From positions 56,627-120,626 of the forward strand of contig CH001474.1 of the NCBI GenBank assembly GCA_000149265.1: a stretch of DNA of 64,000 bases, read 5' to 3'. Of this stretch, positions 22,216-32,176 are shown piece after piece. The translations under genes were made by a program, and so were the position numbers. The notes beneath the pieces were generated by a model that saw only the letters and a list, made by a program, of their open reading frames with translations, had not been told where the DNA came from and ran no database searches. The DNA comes from Ciona savignyi (Eukaryota; Chordata; Ascidiacea; Phlebobranchia; Cionidae). Each line of letters begins with the position of its first letter. Positions within the stretch are counted from its first letter, which is position 1.

Positions 22216-22512
22216 AATCAATTAATTTTGATAAACTATTTTATTAACCAATAAAGCAATGTACATATAATTTAATTTAAAAGTATGACTTAACATAAAG
22301 CATATAAAAGTATACTTTACCTTCATCAATGATATCCATATTATGTACCGGTATATCATTTATACCAGTGCCGGCAACCTCATGCTCGCTTTTCCATTGT
22401 TTCTGTATCTGTATGTTTCCTTTTTAGCATACGGTTGAAAGCTTCTCATTCTTTGATGTAGTACATTTTTGAAAGCTGAAAACAATTTTTACCTTCAACA
22501 ACCCTGCTTCAT
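22216..22512. other. Boundary region between the two ISL2EU modules
   Basis: AT-rich sequence with one TACCGGTA (22346). No terminal inverted repeat that I can pair. The outer limits of either ISL2EU copy are not visible to me. Confidence 0.3.
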
Positions 22513-22650
22513 ATGGACATTTCTAATTTAAAAAAAGAAATTGAAAAATTAAAGAAACAAAACGAAATGATTAATAATTCAGCTGATATGGTAAAATTTT
22601 GTTTTCGGGTATTTAAAGTACTATCGTCATAGGACACCAATTAACTTGGA
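22513..22650 (+). pseudogene. Remnant of a second ISL2EU transposase N-terminus
   Basis: ATG at 22513 starts MDISNLKKEIEKLKKQNEMI and continues to FCFRVFKVLSS before a stop. The coiled coil followed by F+VLK/FKV parallels the N-terminal part of the minus-strand transposase (QEIGKLKDK ... NFKVLKI). It is on the opposite strand and so would be the mirror copy's transposase. The rest of the gene is not recognisable downstream. Confidence 0.4.
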
Positions 22651-24255
22651 TAAATCCCTATATTGGATAAACTAAACATGCTAATGGAACCTGAAAAAAA
22701 TCACATTTTTGAAGTATGACAACCTAACTTTTTCCTAATTTACTTAAAAGAAAAGAAACATACTTCTATAGATCAATATTACAACCTTAAATCCTTAACA
22801 TCAAACACTCTTGACCCTTTTAACATCTGTACACTACTACATGGCTGCCAAAACTGTACTAGAGGTGTCATAGGTTATTTTGGTTGTTCTGGCAAGTTTT
22901 ATACCAGAACCAACCTAAGAAGTGTGGCATAGTAATTTAACGTGGTGGCAATATTTTGCACGTTGACAATTAAAAAAACACAACTTGGATAAAGTTTTAT
23001 CTGTACAAATAAAACAATGACCTTTGTTTTTGCTCACAGTTCATATCTATCAACCATGTAAACAAGCAGAATGAAAAGTGTTGTAGACAGAACAATGAAA
23101 ATGATAAATAAAATAACTCAATTAACATCAACAATTTACGACACAGCACAAAATGGATATAGAGGAATGTAAATTAGTTAAATAGTGATACTAATCTAGT
23201 TTGAAAACAAAATGTTTACCGGGATGCTGCAATCATTTTGAAAGTTACTAACCACGACATTTTAAAAAGTGAAGCATTGCCTTGGTTATTTGTGTGCATT
23301 ATTTGCTGGTTTCTTTTTTCTCTCTGTTATTTTGGGGCACTTCATTGTGTCTGTAGCCTCTGGGTATGTACTTTTTTCAGTTACTGGCAGAAAGGAAATT
23401 TGACATTCTACCAGACTGTGTCATTGCAAAGCAAAATATTTCCATATCTGTATCAGTGTTGTCAGATTGGAACTGGTCCAGTCATGCTGTAAATACAAAT
23501 GTTATCCAACATTAATTAATACACATATTTCACTTGTTACAGTTTCCAAAGTTTTAATTATAAGATTAATTGTATTTGTTTTACTATGGTAATGCAATTA
23601 TCGATGCTAGAACCCAGGGCCTGTGGTAATCTAATGATTGTCTAGATGCAAAACTTCATTTTACCATTTAATGCAATAAAACATCCTTATGTGCAAAAAT
23701 AGTTAACAAAAGTTTTGTTGAATATTAGAATTAGCATCCAAGTTGTAACAGGTAGTTTGGCAATCGGATCTGTACCGCTGTAATTGTATCATAACTAGAT
23801 ACTAGAACCATATATATAATTATAATCTATTTATAAATGCAACACTTTACACACAATATTCCAAGTTAACTCTTGTACAACTCAATTCATATACCGGTAT
23901 GCAGAACTAAGGCTTATATTTTGCCGACTTAACATTCAATTCTTGAATTAGTTGAAGTTTGCTTGGATCCACCATAATTATACAGGCTAAATATATATTT
24001 AACCAGTACCTATCTTCTATCGGGGAAATTTATGTGAGTTTAAGTACCGGTACTGGTTTTGTTCAGTTTAGGCTACACAACAGGCTTACCTGAGATGCTG
24101 AACTAGTGGTATGCATTATTTGTTAGGCTATTTAATCACAACAGACTAAGTTACTGATTTTAAACTAAATTTATTTATCTTGGCCTAATTGCTGTGCACT
24201 TTAGTCCATATTCACTTTAACCTAAACTCTCTAATATTATTAAAACTAGTGTATT
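22651..24255. other. AT-rich stretch without recognisable gene
   Basis: No coding block, terminal repeat or RNA gene can be defended. Two TACCGGTA octamers occur (23892 and 24045). It may be decayed ISL2EU transposase or non-coding element sequence between the remnant at 22,513 and the YqaJ module at 25,266-24,260. Confidence 0.3.
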
Positions 24256-24289
24256 TACTTTAAAACACATTTACAGTAATAGTATATGT

Positions 24290-25266
24290 ATGTACTGCAT
24301 ATTTAAAGCCTACACAGCAATAATAAAACCACTCGAATTCACAATTTTCTGCCTCACAACCTATCATTTTGCCAAACCCTGGTCGTCTGCAATGACAATA
24401 AATATTTCCTTTATCAATATTTTCGTTCCCCTTCCTGTTCAAAACTTCAGGTAAAACATTGCTTACATAGAAAGTGGTGCACTTTCATTTATATATACCT
24501 TATCTTATAAAAAATTCATTTATATATATACCTTATCTCGCTCTATTCTGGGTACATGGAAATCTCCTGTACACCATACAACAAAATCACAATTAATTAG
24601 CCTAACCAATCATCATTTGACCCTGAACTTGTAAGAATGGGTCCTTTTAGCTTAAGGTTTTCATCTAAGCAGAATTAACTTGCTCAACTTAACAGCTTCG
24701 ATAATGCCCATATTACAACTGGTAAAGGGACACTTAATTTCCAGTACACCCTTACCACAGCAATCACAGTTAACAATACCATCAGAAGCACCTAAATATA
24801 CACATGCTGGGCGTAAGCCCAGAAAGGGGTACACAAAATTATTGTGATGTAAATTCCTTCATGCTTAATTCCTTCCCCATTTCTTTGCACTTGCACACAC
24901 GCCAGAGCTATAACCTATAACATCTCGAACAACTTGAACTGGATTAGTAGTACCTTCCTTCATTTTGACAATTCTGTGCATATTACTCTTGCAGTGAATC
25001 GGCCAAATCGGTGTTCATGCCATGCTGAACTGTCTGCTTGCTCTCTGGTTATCTTTTTCAAATGTTACAATTGCTCTAGTGTGTAGAGGCTGGTTCTGTT
25101 CAATTGGCATATCTTGATTTCTTATATTAAATAGATATGTGAGTGACTCAACAACCTCAAACCTCTGTACTGTACTATTACTTTCATTGCATATCTTTCC
25201 TGTAATGTGGTAAGTAAATAAGGTGCACCAATAAAATAAGCATTTCACAAAACATAAAAAAATCAT
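24290..25266 (-). pseudogene. Second ISL2EU YqaJ nuclease / PHD finger copy
   Basis: Read on the minus strand, the segment at about 24,835-24,665 encodes LGASDGIVNCDCCGKGVLEI and then KCPF. This parallels GASPDGIISCDCHGKG...LEIKCPY of the plus-strand copy at 20,760-20,830. Further on, 24,440-24,295 encodes IYCHCRRPGFGKMIGCEAEN and then CEFEWFYYCC, a PHD finger like the one at 21,118-21,260. The upstream frame 25,266-25,015 has no recognised domain. The catalytic Asp and Glu-x-Lys are retained, but the Pro of SPDG is lost and stops interrupt the frame. It is oriented opposite to the copy at 19,990. Confidence 0.72.
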
Positions 25267-25317
25267 ACACTTACTTACCGGTAGTCCACGAAATAAACAT
25301 TTGCCTTTAGCATTATA

Positions 25318-25351
25318 ATATATATATGTTTATATATATATATATATATTT
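25318..25351. repeat. AT microsatellite
   Basis: Two TATATATA runs, about 10 and 18 bases, separated by GTT. Confidence 0.8.
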
Positions 25352-25435
25352 TTACCATGCAAGTAAACACAACAGCACTTCTCTGGATTTTCCCTAGACA
25401 AGCCCAATCAGTATACGAAAAATTGATTACAGGTC

Positions 25436-25841
25436 TGTGGGAATCCCACACGTATTTATAATTGTCTTACTGTACATTTTAGCAATTAGGTCGCCATGCC
25501 ATGTGTTCATATTTTGTGCATGGGAAATTGCGATTAGTTTCCTGACAGCCCAGTCGATTTCTGATTAACGAGGTCCAAGCCTCGTGTATACAAACATGTG
25601 TTTCCTGTTATGTATCTTATATAAACTGTATGAGATTTCATATTATCAGAGAGCATTTTAGTTAGTCTTCCCTTAGAATAGCTGCTCTCTCATACCTTTA
25701 CCTATACCTACCTAAGCTATGCCCTGTGTACGCAGCGCTCTTCCTTGCTGCACCTTGCGTAAATACCCAATAAAATACTTAACCTATGTTCACCCTTCTT
25801 TTACTCTGGCAAAACCCGTTAAAAACCTGAGCGCTGCTACA
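25436..25841 (+). repeat. 5' LTR of the TRIM-like element
   Basis: The LTR contains a TATATAAACT promoter-like box near 25,618 and AATAAAA near 25,769, plausible start and polyadenylation signals. It begins TG and ends CA. Confidence 0.9.
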
Positions 25842-26574
25842 TTTTGTTGACCCCTCGTGTGATTTGAACTCAAATCCTTCTGATATGGAGTCGAATCGCT
25901 TTCTAATCTTTCTTTTCATTTTCTGCTTCCTTTCGATTTTTCTTTCCAGATTCCACAGATAGTCTGCAGTCGGATGTGCTCAACCGTTCAACCAATGGGT
26001 CCTTCTTCAGAGCAAATTGGTCAAGCTATGTCCGTCAAGTTTTAAAGTTTTAACCTGGGTCACGACGAACAATGTATCAGGTGTGCCGTTTTGCACTAGT
26101 CTATGTGCTATATCACAATCGTGTTCGGGATGAACAGCGATATAAAGGCCTCTCAGCAGCGTGATAAGTCAAAGTCACGGAAGCCTAACTATTGCCCGGC
26201 CATTAATGCCGCAATAGGATTTTCTACTTTCAGCATGGGATGAGGACCTCGCTTAAGCGAAAAGGGCAGCTTCGAGAGTGTGGTATATTTACCACGGAAG
26301 TTTATATTTTGTACGTTTGGATCGAGCTGGTCTCGTGTCAAGACCAAACGACATCTTCAGCCACTCATCCCAGAATTCCAGCAACGTCCTTTCTACAAGT
26401 GTGTGTGTTCGAATCGTATCAATCTGCGTCGTGACCGTTTGACCCAAGGATTTCAACCGAAGACCAATCGGCGAATCAACAAAAGACTGCTTCAGGAGAT
26501 TCAACCTACGATGACCAACAAACCTATGAACCGTCTGAACATTTAATTCTTTTCAAAATGGACAAAGGGAAGTG

Positions 26575-26980
26575 TGTGGGAATCCCGCACGTATTTATAA
26601 TTGTCTTACTGTACATTTTAGCAATTAGGTCGCCATGCCATGTGTTCATATTTTGTGCATGGGAAATTGCGATTAGTTTCCTGACAGCCCAGTCGATTTC
26701 TGATTAACGAGGTCCAAGCCTCGTGTATACAAACATGTGTTTCCTGTTATGTATCTTATATAAACTGTATGAGATTTCATATTATCAGAGAGCATTTTAG
26801 TTAGTCTTCCCTTAGACTAGCTGCTCTCTCATACCTTTACCTATACCTACCTAAGCTATGCCCTGTGTACGCAGCGCTCTTCCTTGCTGCACCTTGCGTA
26901 AATACCCAATAAAATACTTAACCTATGTTCACCCTTCTTTTACTCAGGCAAAACCCGTTAAAAACCTGAGCGCTGCTACA
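26575..26980 (+). repeat. 3' LTR of the TRIM-like element
   Basis: Nearly identical to the 5' LTR over all 406 bases. It follows a polypurine tract directly and is followed by the target duplication GGTC. Confidence 0.9.
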
Positions 26981-27164
26981 GGTCTTTGTTTTACAGTAGC
27001 TTATTTTTCCATACAAATTGAATCACATTTTAATTTTTTTTAAATTGATGTCCTTTAAAAAAGCGGGTGCAATCTAAAATAACATTGTGTTAATGAGCAA
27101 TACAAATACTACTGTACCGCGATATTTAAAAATTGTGTAAGTTGCAGTGAGAATGAACAAGTCT

Positions 27165-27710
27165 TGTCTTCCGGTAAGAGTGAAAATAATGGCTGGTCGT
27201 CAGTTGTTTCAGCTCATTTTGGTGGACTTCCTAGCTTTGATAATCCAGCAGCACCAGATGCAGTGCATGAAGTAATGCCATGCAAGCGGTTCAAGAAAGT
27301 GATTGAGGCATTTCATTGTAATGATAATCTGAGTGCAGTCAAACATGGAGAGGTGGGTTATGACAAATTACATTAAGTCATACCTCTCCTTGATTTGTTG
27401 AATTTCAAAAAGAATACAAACATTCGTCATGTCATTCTATTGATGAATCTATGATTTTGTTCAGGGGGAGGTCTTCTATGAAACAATATATGCCAATGAA
27501 ACCTATACAAAGCTTGGATGAGAGCAGATCCAACCACTGGATATGCGTCTCCGTTTGAAATTTATACTGGGAAGAAAACCGCAAATGATGTGCAATGTTG
27601 GGGATACTCTTGGGAGTAGAGTTATTAAAACTCTCTGTAATAGTATAAAGGTTGAAGAATATGACACTCCACTTCTTGTTGTTTAGGACAACTTTTTTAG
27701 CTCTTTCGAA
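27165..27710 (+). pseudogene. piggyBac transposase fragment
   Basis: Across several frames the segment encodes DAVHEVMPCKRFKKVIEAFH and then CNDN, matching the M...RF..I...LHF.DN block. It continues with a PLLDLL helix and HSIDESMI-like sequence with FRGRSSMKQYMPMKP (Asp in DE.M). Next are a region like ADPTTGYASPFEIYTGKK, GVRVIKTL-type sequence, and VEEYDTPLLVV followed by DNFFSS (Asp in DN). These are successive motifs of the piggyBac (DDE_Tnp_1_7) core, where three Asp residues catalyse excision. The stops, frame changes and missing ends show a dead internal fragment with no TTAA-flanked termini visible. Confidence 0.78.
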
Positions 27711-27714
27711 ATCA

Positions 27715-28110
27715 AAACGGTTATTTTTTTTTTAAATAGCTTTTCGGGCCATAGCGTTTGAACGGCTGCTGTAATTTTGACTTAGGGTAACTTCATTAAA
27801 AACGAAGATATGTTCCTGACTTATGATTGAGACAAGCATGCCACATTGCACTGACATTTTTAGATAACATGACCCACATATGTAAAAACAGAAACTATGT
27901 ACTAAGCCCATGGGGAATTCCCCGAAGCCATCAAAAGCTAAACCGGGCTGTTTTAGGAGTTTAGCTTCATTTCAATACATGACTTGAAAAAAAGCTTTAA
28001 TTTAAAACATTTGTGGTAAAATCTTCATTAATCTAACACGATTGTTGTTTTTTTAACTACACATAGAGAAGAAGTTTGGTTTGATAACTATGGGACCCAT
28101 GCGTTTATGC
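27715..28110 (+). repeat. Dispersed foldback-family repeat, partial copy
   Basis: Blocks such as AGCGTTTGAACGGCTGCT, TGGGGAATTCCCCGA, ACTACACATAGA and TTTGGTTTGATAACT recur in the same order at 58,760-59,100 and in part at 60,060-60,100. The 5' side cuts straight into the piggyBac fragment at DNFFSS, so this repeat probably truncated it. Confidence 0.7.
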
Positions 28111-28254
28111 TTGCAGAAACAAAAACTGCATCACAGTTATCGATGCTCCCGTGTTTAATACCAGAGCGGATACTTACTTATGTGTACCACCCATATCTAA
28201 TACATGCTTACCTGTGATGCTCGTTGAATACGTTATTCAATCGGTGGGTTGAAT

Positions 28255-28990
28255 TATTCCTGTCGGGCGCTTAGGTGGCATGTTGTGGTGATTTCGCTGG
28301 TTCATTTTAACACGACAGTACCGACTTATACGGCCAGGTCTTGCGCAGCGGTAACATAATCTTTGTCTTCGCTGTTCAAATTGTTGTTGACCAAAGTGTT
28401 CATCCTTATCGTTGCTAGTTCTCGATTTTGTTAATCACCTCTATTATCATCGTTTTCAGTTGTCCAATTTCATCGATTTTGATCTTAGGTCGCTCATCTT
28501 GCAGATACTATTTTGCGGGATCCAAAATTTTGGAGGTCGCCGGGCAGGGATGTTCCCGCAAAATTCTTTCCTGCTTGTTGTCGATTTCTAAGACCATTGG
28601 TAAACACATAAAACATTGCCTCGTTCTGTATCGTAATATCAATATCGCCATTTTCTCCAGGTTTAAAATCGCTGTTATAAAACTTCGGTTGGATTCACCA
28701 ATGGCCTGTGTGCGCTGGAACAGTTCCTGCCGAGCATTTCTAGTTCTTTCTGTCGAGCACGTGACAGCGGTTGCTCGTTCTTTCAATTGATCGTATGTGC
28801 AACTGTACAATGGTGCTTCGGCATTATTTATTTCGAATTTAGTTTCGTCCAGAAGGCTGGAAAGAAAGCCATATCTTCTTGCTGCTTCGTTTGCAGCAAC
28901 ACTATTACAGAAGCCTTCAAATGACGATAAAAATGAATTAAAATCTTTCCCCACCACATATTTTGGGGCTGAGTAAGAACATTCATCTTC
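28255..28990 (-). pseudogene. LTR-retrotransposon Gag fragment with zinc knuckle
   Basis: The minus-strand frame (28,957-28,508) encodes a helical Gag-like segment: FNSFLSSFEGFCNSVAANEA, RYGFLSSLLDETKFEI, YDQLKERATAV and ARQELFQRTQAIGES. Downstream, in another frame near 28,360-28,310, CYRCARPGRISRYC resembles a CX2CX4HX4C knuckle with the His replaced. Gag coats the RNA in virus-like particles. No pol follows in this orientation before the window context changes, and frameshifts separate the two parts. Confidence 0.6.
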
Positions 28991-29495
28991 CAGATAAAAC
29001 TTTAATAAAAATTCTGCTGCACTACAGGTCCTCTGTGGTCTTCAGTTGTTACACTTTTAGGCAGGGTTCTCGATAACCTGTAGTCAGCAGCTCTCCATTA
29101 TATGTATAAAATGCTTGTATTTACGTAAGCAGTGTAGCGCCAATAGGGCTCCACACACATATAGCGTTTCGCGTCAAAACCTCGCGTCTGCCGTAAAACT
29201 CCTTGCGTTGGGTCATGCACACACTCGCGCCAGACAAACGCAAGTCGAGAGAAGTGGCTCAATAGCGTCAAACGTCGGAGTTAAAAATGTTTTAACTTTA
29301 GCGCAAGACGCAATAGGCAGAAAAATGAAAGAGACACTGTTTTAAGTTGATTATTTCAATAAAAATCAAGGTAGACCAGAGAATAAGTAAATAAGGATTA
29401 TTTAAGTACAGCATCATATCATTTATTTGTTTAGTGGTTTTAAATATCATTTAAACTAACTTTTAGCACAATTTTTGTATCACATAGATCCAAAA

Positions 29496-30390
29496 ATGTC
29501 AAAAACAGATTTTAATATGTTACTTAACTTGGTACAAGCAAGTCCACATCTGTATGATTTAAAGAATCAGTATTATAAGGATAAGATGAGAAAAGAAAAT
29601 ACCTGGACTAACATTAGTGGCCAAATAGGAGATACCGGTAGTATATTGTTTAATGTGATTTTATTTTATGTGTGAATTAAAACACACTGTTTGTTGAATT
29701 TGGTGTTTAGCATTTATTAGCAGAGACATGTATGATGATATGGAGAAGGTTAAGCGTTAAGGGATAGATTTTCAAGAGAGAAAAAAGCAGAAAGTATGAA
29801 AGTGAGCGGATCCGGTGCGGAGACATGTTCAACATGGGAACATGATGATAATATGCAATTTTTGCAAGATCACCTCCGTCACCGATTGTAAGTACCGGTA
29901 ACGGTTTGTATTGTTTATAAATGTAGCATGTTTTCATTAAATAGTACACAGTTAGCAGTTAGCACACATTGCTTGCACCAAGTACAGGTACCAGTAGTTT
30001 AATAGGTTTAATAAGTATATTGGTGAAGTGGTAACTAACAGGCACACAACACAGGGATAGTTCTGGTAAACTGACTGTCGGCCCATTTATTGTCATATTC
30101 TCAACCTAAAGTTCATTAGGATATGCTTTCTATTTCTATCCTACAACCTGCATACATTGATGTATTGTTTATAATTCCACGTTCCTTTTTACAGAGTTTA
30201 TTTTATTGGAGCACATCAACCCGGTTTTAACTGATGCTACTACATACACCGAACTAAACACCCCAACAGAACTATTCATGACGTCAACAATAGATTGCCC
30301 TTCGCTTGCTGAATCGCTGCAGTCTGCACCACAGCACAAAATAAGAAAGCTGGATTTCAAACTTAAATTTGCAGGTTTTCATTTTGTACA
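29496..30390 (+). pseudogene. MADF-domain protein exons in the Harbinger-like element
   Basis: Exon 1 (ATG at 29496 to 29638) encodes FNMLLNLVQASPHLYDLKNQ, YYKDKMRKENTWTNISG and QIGDTG, an N-terminal MADF domain. The second block (about 29,735-29,886) in a shifted frame encodes VRDRFSREKKAES, SGSG and FLQDHLRHR, the rest of the domain, ending at GTAAGT. A third exon-like stretch (about 30,195-30,372 after TTTTTACAG) encodes a Ser/Thr/Pro-rich linker (TPTELFMTSTIDCPSLAES). A MADF partner protein normally binds element ends. The frame slip before the second block and the absence of a BESS-like end leave function doubtful. Confidence 0.65.
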
Positions 30391-31230
30391 TAACTTTATA
30401 ATCATGTACCGCAACGGTTAACCGATTTATTGTCAGTCAACCAATAAAAAATTCAAAAACTGATTTGTGTGTAAACAACTTTTTTACCATTGTACATCAG
30501 TTTATATGCTCTTACAATGTCCAATTAGAAATATTTACATTTATGTGGACCACTAACGGTTAATTTTTGTTTATTAATAGTTTTTAGATTTTAGATATCC
30601 ACAGCTCAAATAACCACTCCACTTTATTACTAGAAAGACCTCATTTTTATTCTGATGAGAAATTCTGAATATATGAAAAATGCAGCTCAGACAAACATTG
30701 TGCAGTATGATATATGTACGATAGTTCCGGAAAATTTACTGCTGCTAAACTACATAGTCTAAATGGGACAACAGCTAATGAAGCTATGGCTGCAATTATG
30801 CAGATATTGTTAACTCTGACAAACTTTCACATTAAACATACCAATTATTGTAATTGCAAATTTGTTATTTGGTACCAATGATCTCAAAAACATGCAGCTA
30901 GTTGTATATAGTATTTTTATTTATATTTTACTTTTCAGTATTATTATATTTCTTCAGTCATATACACTGCCTTTCTAAGCTACCTGTGATAGTTAATTTT
31001 TCATTTCATAGCACTGTATTGCTCTTTCTTTGTTTGATATTTTGCAATAAAAATAAATGTCAAGTAAGTTGTTTGTTATATGAAAATTGTGTAAAAAATA
31101 TAAAAAGAACATTAGTAAAAAAAAGAGTGGTTATATATATGTCTAGAAACATGTGACAATAAAGTGAAGAGATTGGACATATTATTTTGCTTAATTCGTT
31201 TTTTTACTCTTGAATACAATCGTTCTAATG
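30391..31230. other. AT-rich 3' part of the Harbinger-like element
   Basis: No recognisable coding. An AATAAA-like tract lies near 31,047. The CG-rich subterminal zone begins at about 31,235. Confidence 0.35.
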
Positions 31231-31689
31231 GCCAGTAAACAAAACCACGTGGGAATGTTTTGACGCAATACGTCATCATGAAGGCGAGTGTGTGTGCATG
31301 GTCTCGCGTCTCTCTAGAACGCAACGCCTGACAGAAGGATGACGAGAAGCGAGAAACGCGAAGGATTGCGCAAAACGCTATATGTGTGTGGAGCGCTAAT
31401 AGTTTGCGTTTCGCCATCGTGCCTTTTTCTTGTGTAGAGCCTTTGCGTATGGCCCAATGTGCCTTTTTCTTTAATTCTATTTATTTGTGACGTTCTATTT
31501 TTTTGGTTTCCCGTTTTGTGATTACGTGTTTTCCTCGTTTACCTATGTTGGCAATTTTATGGAGGTAGTTACAATAAAAAACATGGTCAAGGGAATAGGT
31601 TATCGAACCCTACCAAGACAATTCGTTACAAATTGGCGATCCTGCCACAGGACCCAGATTGAGTGTATTACGATGACTGAAAATAAGAA

Positions 31690-32162
31690 TGATTGGAGCT
31701 AGTGTTAAATATTATGGCGAGACTGGGGTAGCAGCGCATGCGCAAACCAAAGTTTGCCGAGATCTGCAAACACTTCAAGAGACATTTAATGGCAAGAACG
31801 AGTGGTGGTATTTTCGGATAGGTTTCGACAACGTGGCAAAGCTTAATCAATGGGACCAGTGGTCTTCAATTAGCGGCCGCCTTAACGGACAACGCGTTGT
31901 ATGCTCAAGTGAGTCTCTCATATCATCGCTGCAACACAACTACGAAGCCTTGGTGAGTACATTTGATCGGCAATACCGGGTTTGTAGTCGTACGGCAAAA
32001 GAACTGTTTAAATATGCCAAAAAGGAGTTTAAAGAAACTGAGATAGCCTTTGCCACGCGCTTAAAAAAACTAGTGCTTGAAGCATATCCAACCTATCCGA
32101 GAGCCCTCCACGAAGACTTGCTAGTCGATCAATTCGTCTCTGGTATTATGTCGAAAATTTAA
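31690..32162 (+). pseudogene. Gypsy A Gag fragment
   Basis: The frame encodes WWYFRIGFDNVAKLNQWDQW, then ALVSTFDRQYRVCSRTAKEL and EIAFATRLKKLVLEAYPTYP, ending FVSGIM. This pattern matches gypsy capsid Gag (aromatic F..FD..A..N.W and the conserved AYP helix). No zinc knuckle follows, and the stop is followed at once by RT sequence, so a deletion has removed the Gag C-terminus and protease. Confidence 0.75.
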
Positions 32163-32176
32163 GCGATGACCAAATC

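Larger units (their letters stand above)
25436..26980 (+). mobile_element. Short non-autonomous LTR retrotransposon (TRIM-like)
   Basis: Two 406-bp direct LTRs, 25436-25841 and 26575-26980, begin TGTGGGAATCCC and end GCGCTGCTACA. They are flanked by a 4-bp duplication GGTC (25432-25435 and 26981-26984). I see about three differences between the LTRs (CACACG/CGCACG, TTAGAATAG/TTAGACTAG, ACTCTGG/ACTCAGG), so insertion was recent. The 733-bp interior starts TTTTGTTGACCCC, the expected primer-binding-site position, and ends with the purine run GGACAAAGGGAAG. No gag or pol is recognisable. A short open frame, 26,280-26,546, is probably not a real gene. It must have been mobilised by a partner element. 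Confidence 0.93.
29145..31397 (+). mobile_element. Harbinger-like element carrying only a MADF-type gene
   Basis: Termini AGGGCTCCACACACAT (29145-29160) and ATGTGTGTGGAGCGCT (31382-31397) are inverted repeats with one mismatch, and the match continues into ATAGCGTTT. They are flanked by AAT on both sides (29142-29144 and 31398-31400). The empty site can be read from the related LTR at 43,570. Subterminal zones are CG-rich, as in the element at 6,193, whose TIRs also carry CACACAT. There is no DDE transposase inside, only MADF-type exons, so it depends on another element. AAT is not the usual TTA/TAA target. Confidence 0.8.
29133..31630 (+). repeat. Gypsy LTR (element A), split by a Harbinger-like insertion
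   Basis: The LTR starts TGTAGCGCC at 29133 and ends ATTCGTTACA at 31630. TTGGCGATCCTGCC, a primer-binding-site-like sequence, follows two bases later. Only 29133-29144 and 31401-31630 are LTR. The rest is the Harbinger-like insertion. The same LTR start (TGTAGCGCCAA.TGTTTGCG, then TTTTTCTTGT.TAGAGCCTTTG) recurs at 43,570. Confidence 0.7.

Noticed and set aside
26240-26546. ORF inside the TRIM-like element as a possible Gag
   Set aside because: No Gag, zinc-knuckle or protease pattern. The frames overlap on both strands and look accidental.
28428-28790. 120-codon plus-strand ORF
   Set aside because: Lies opposite the minus-strand Gag-like frame, which has the better helical Gag pattern.
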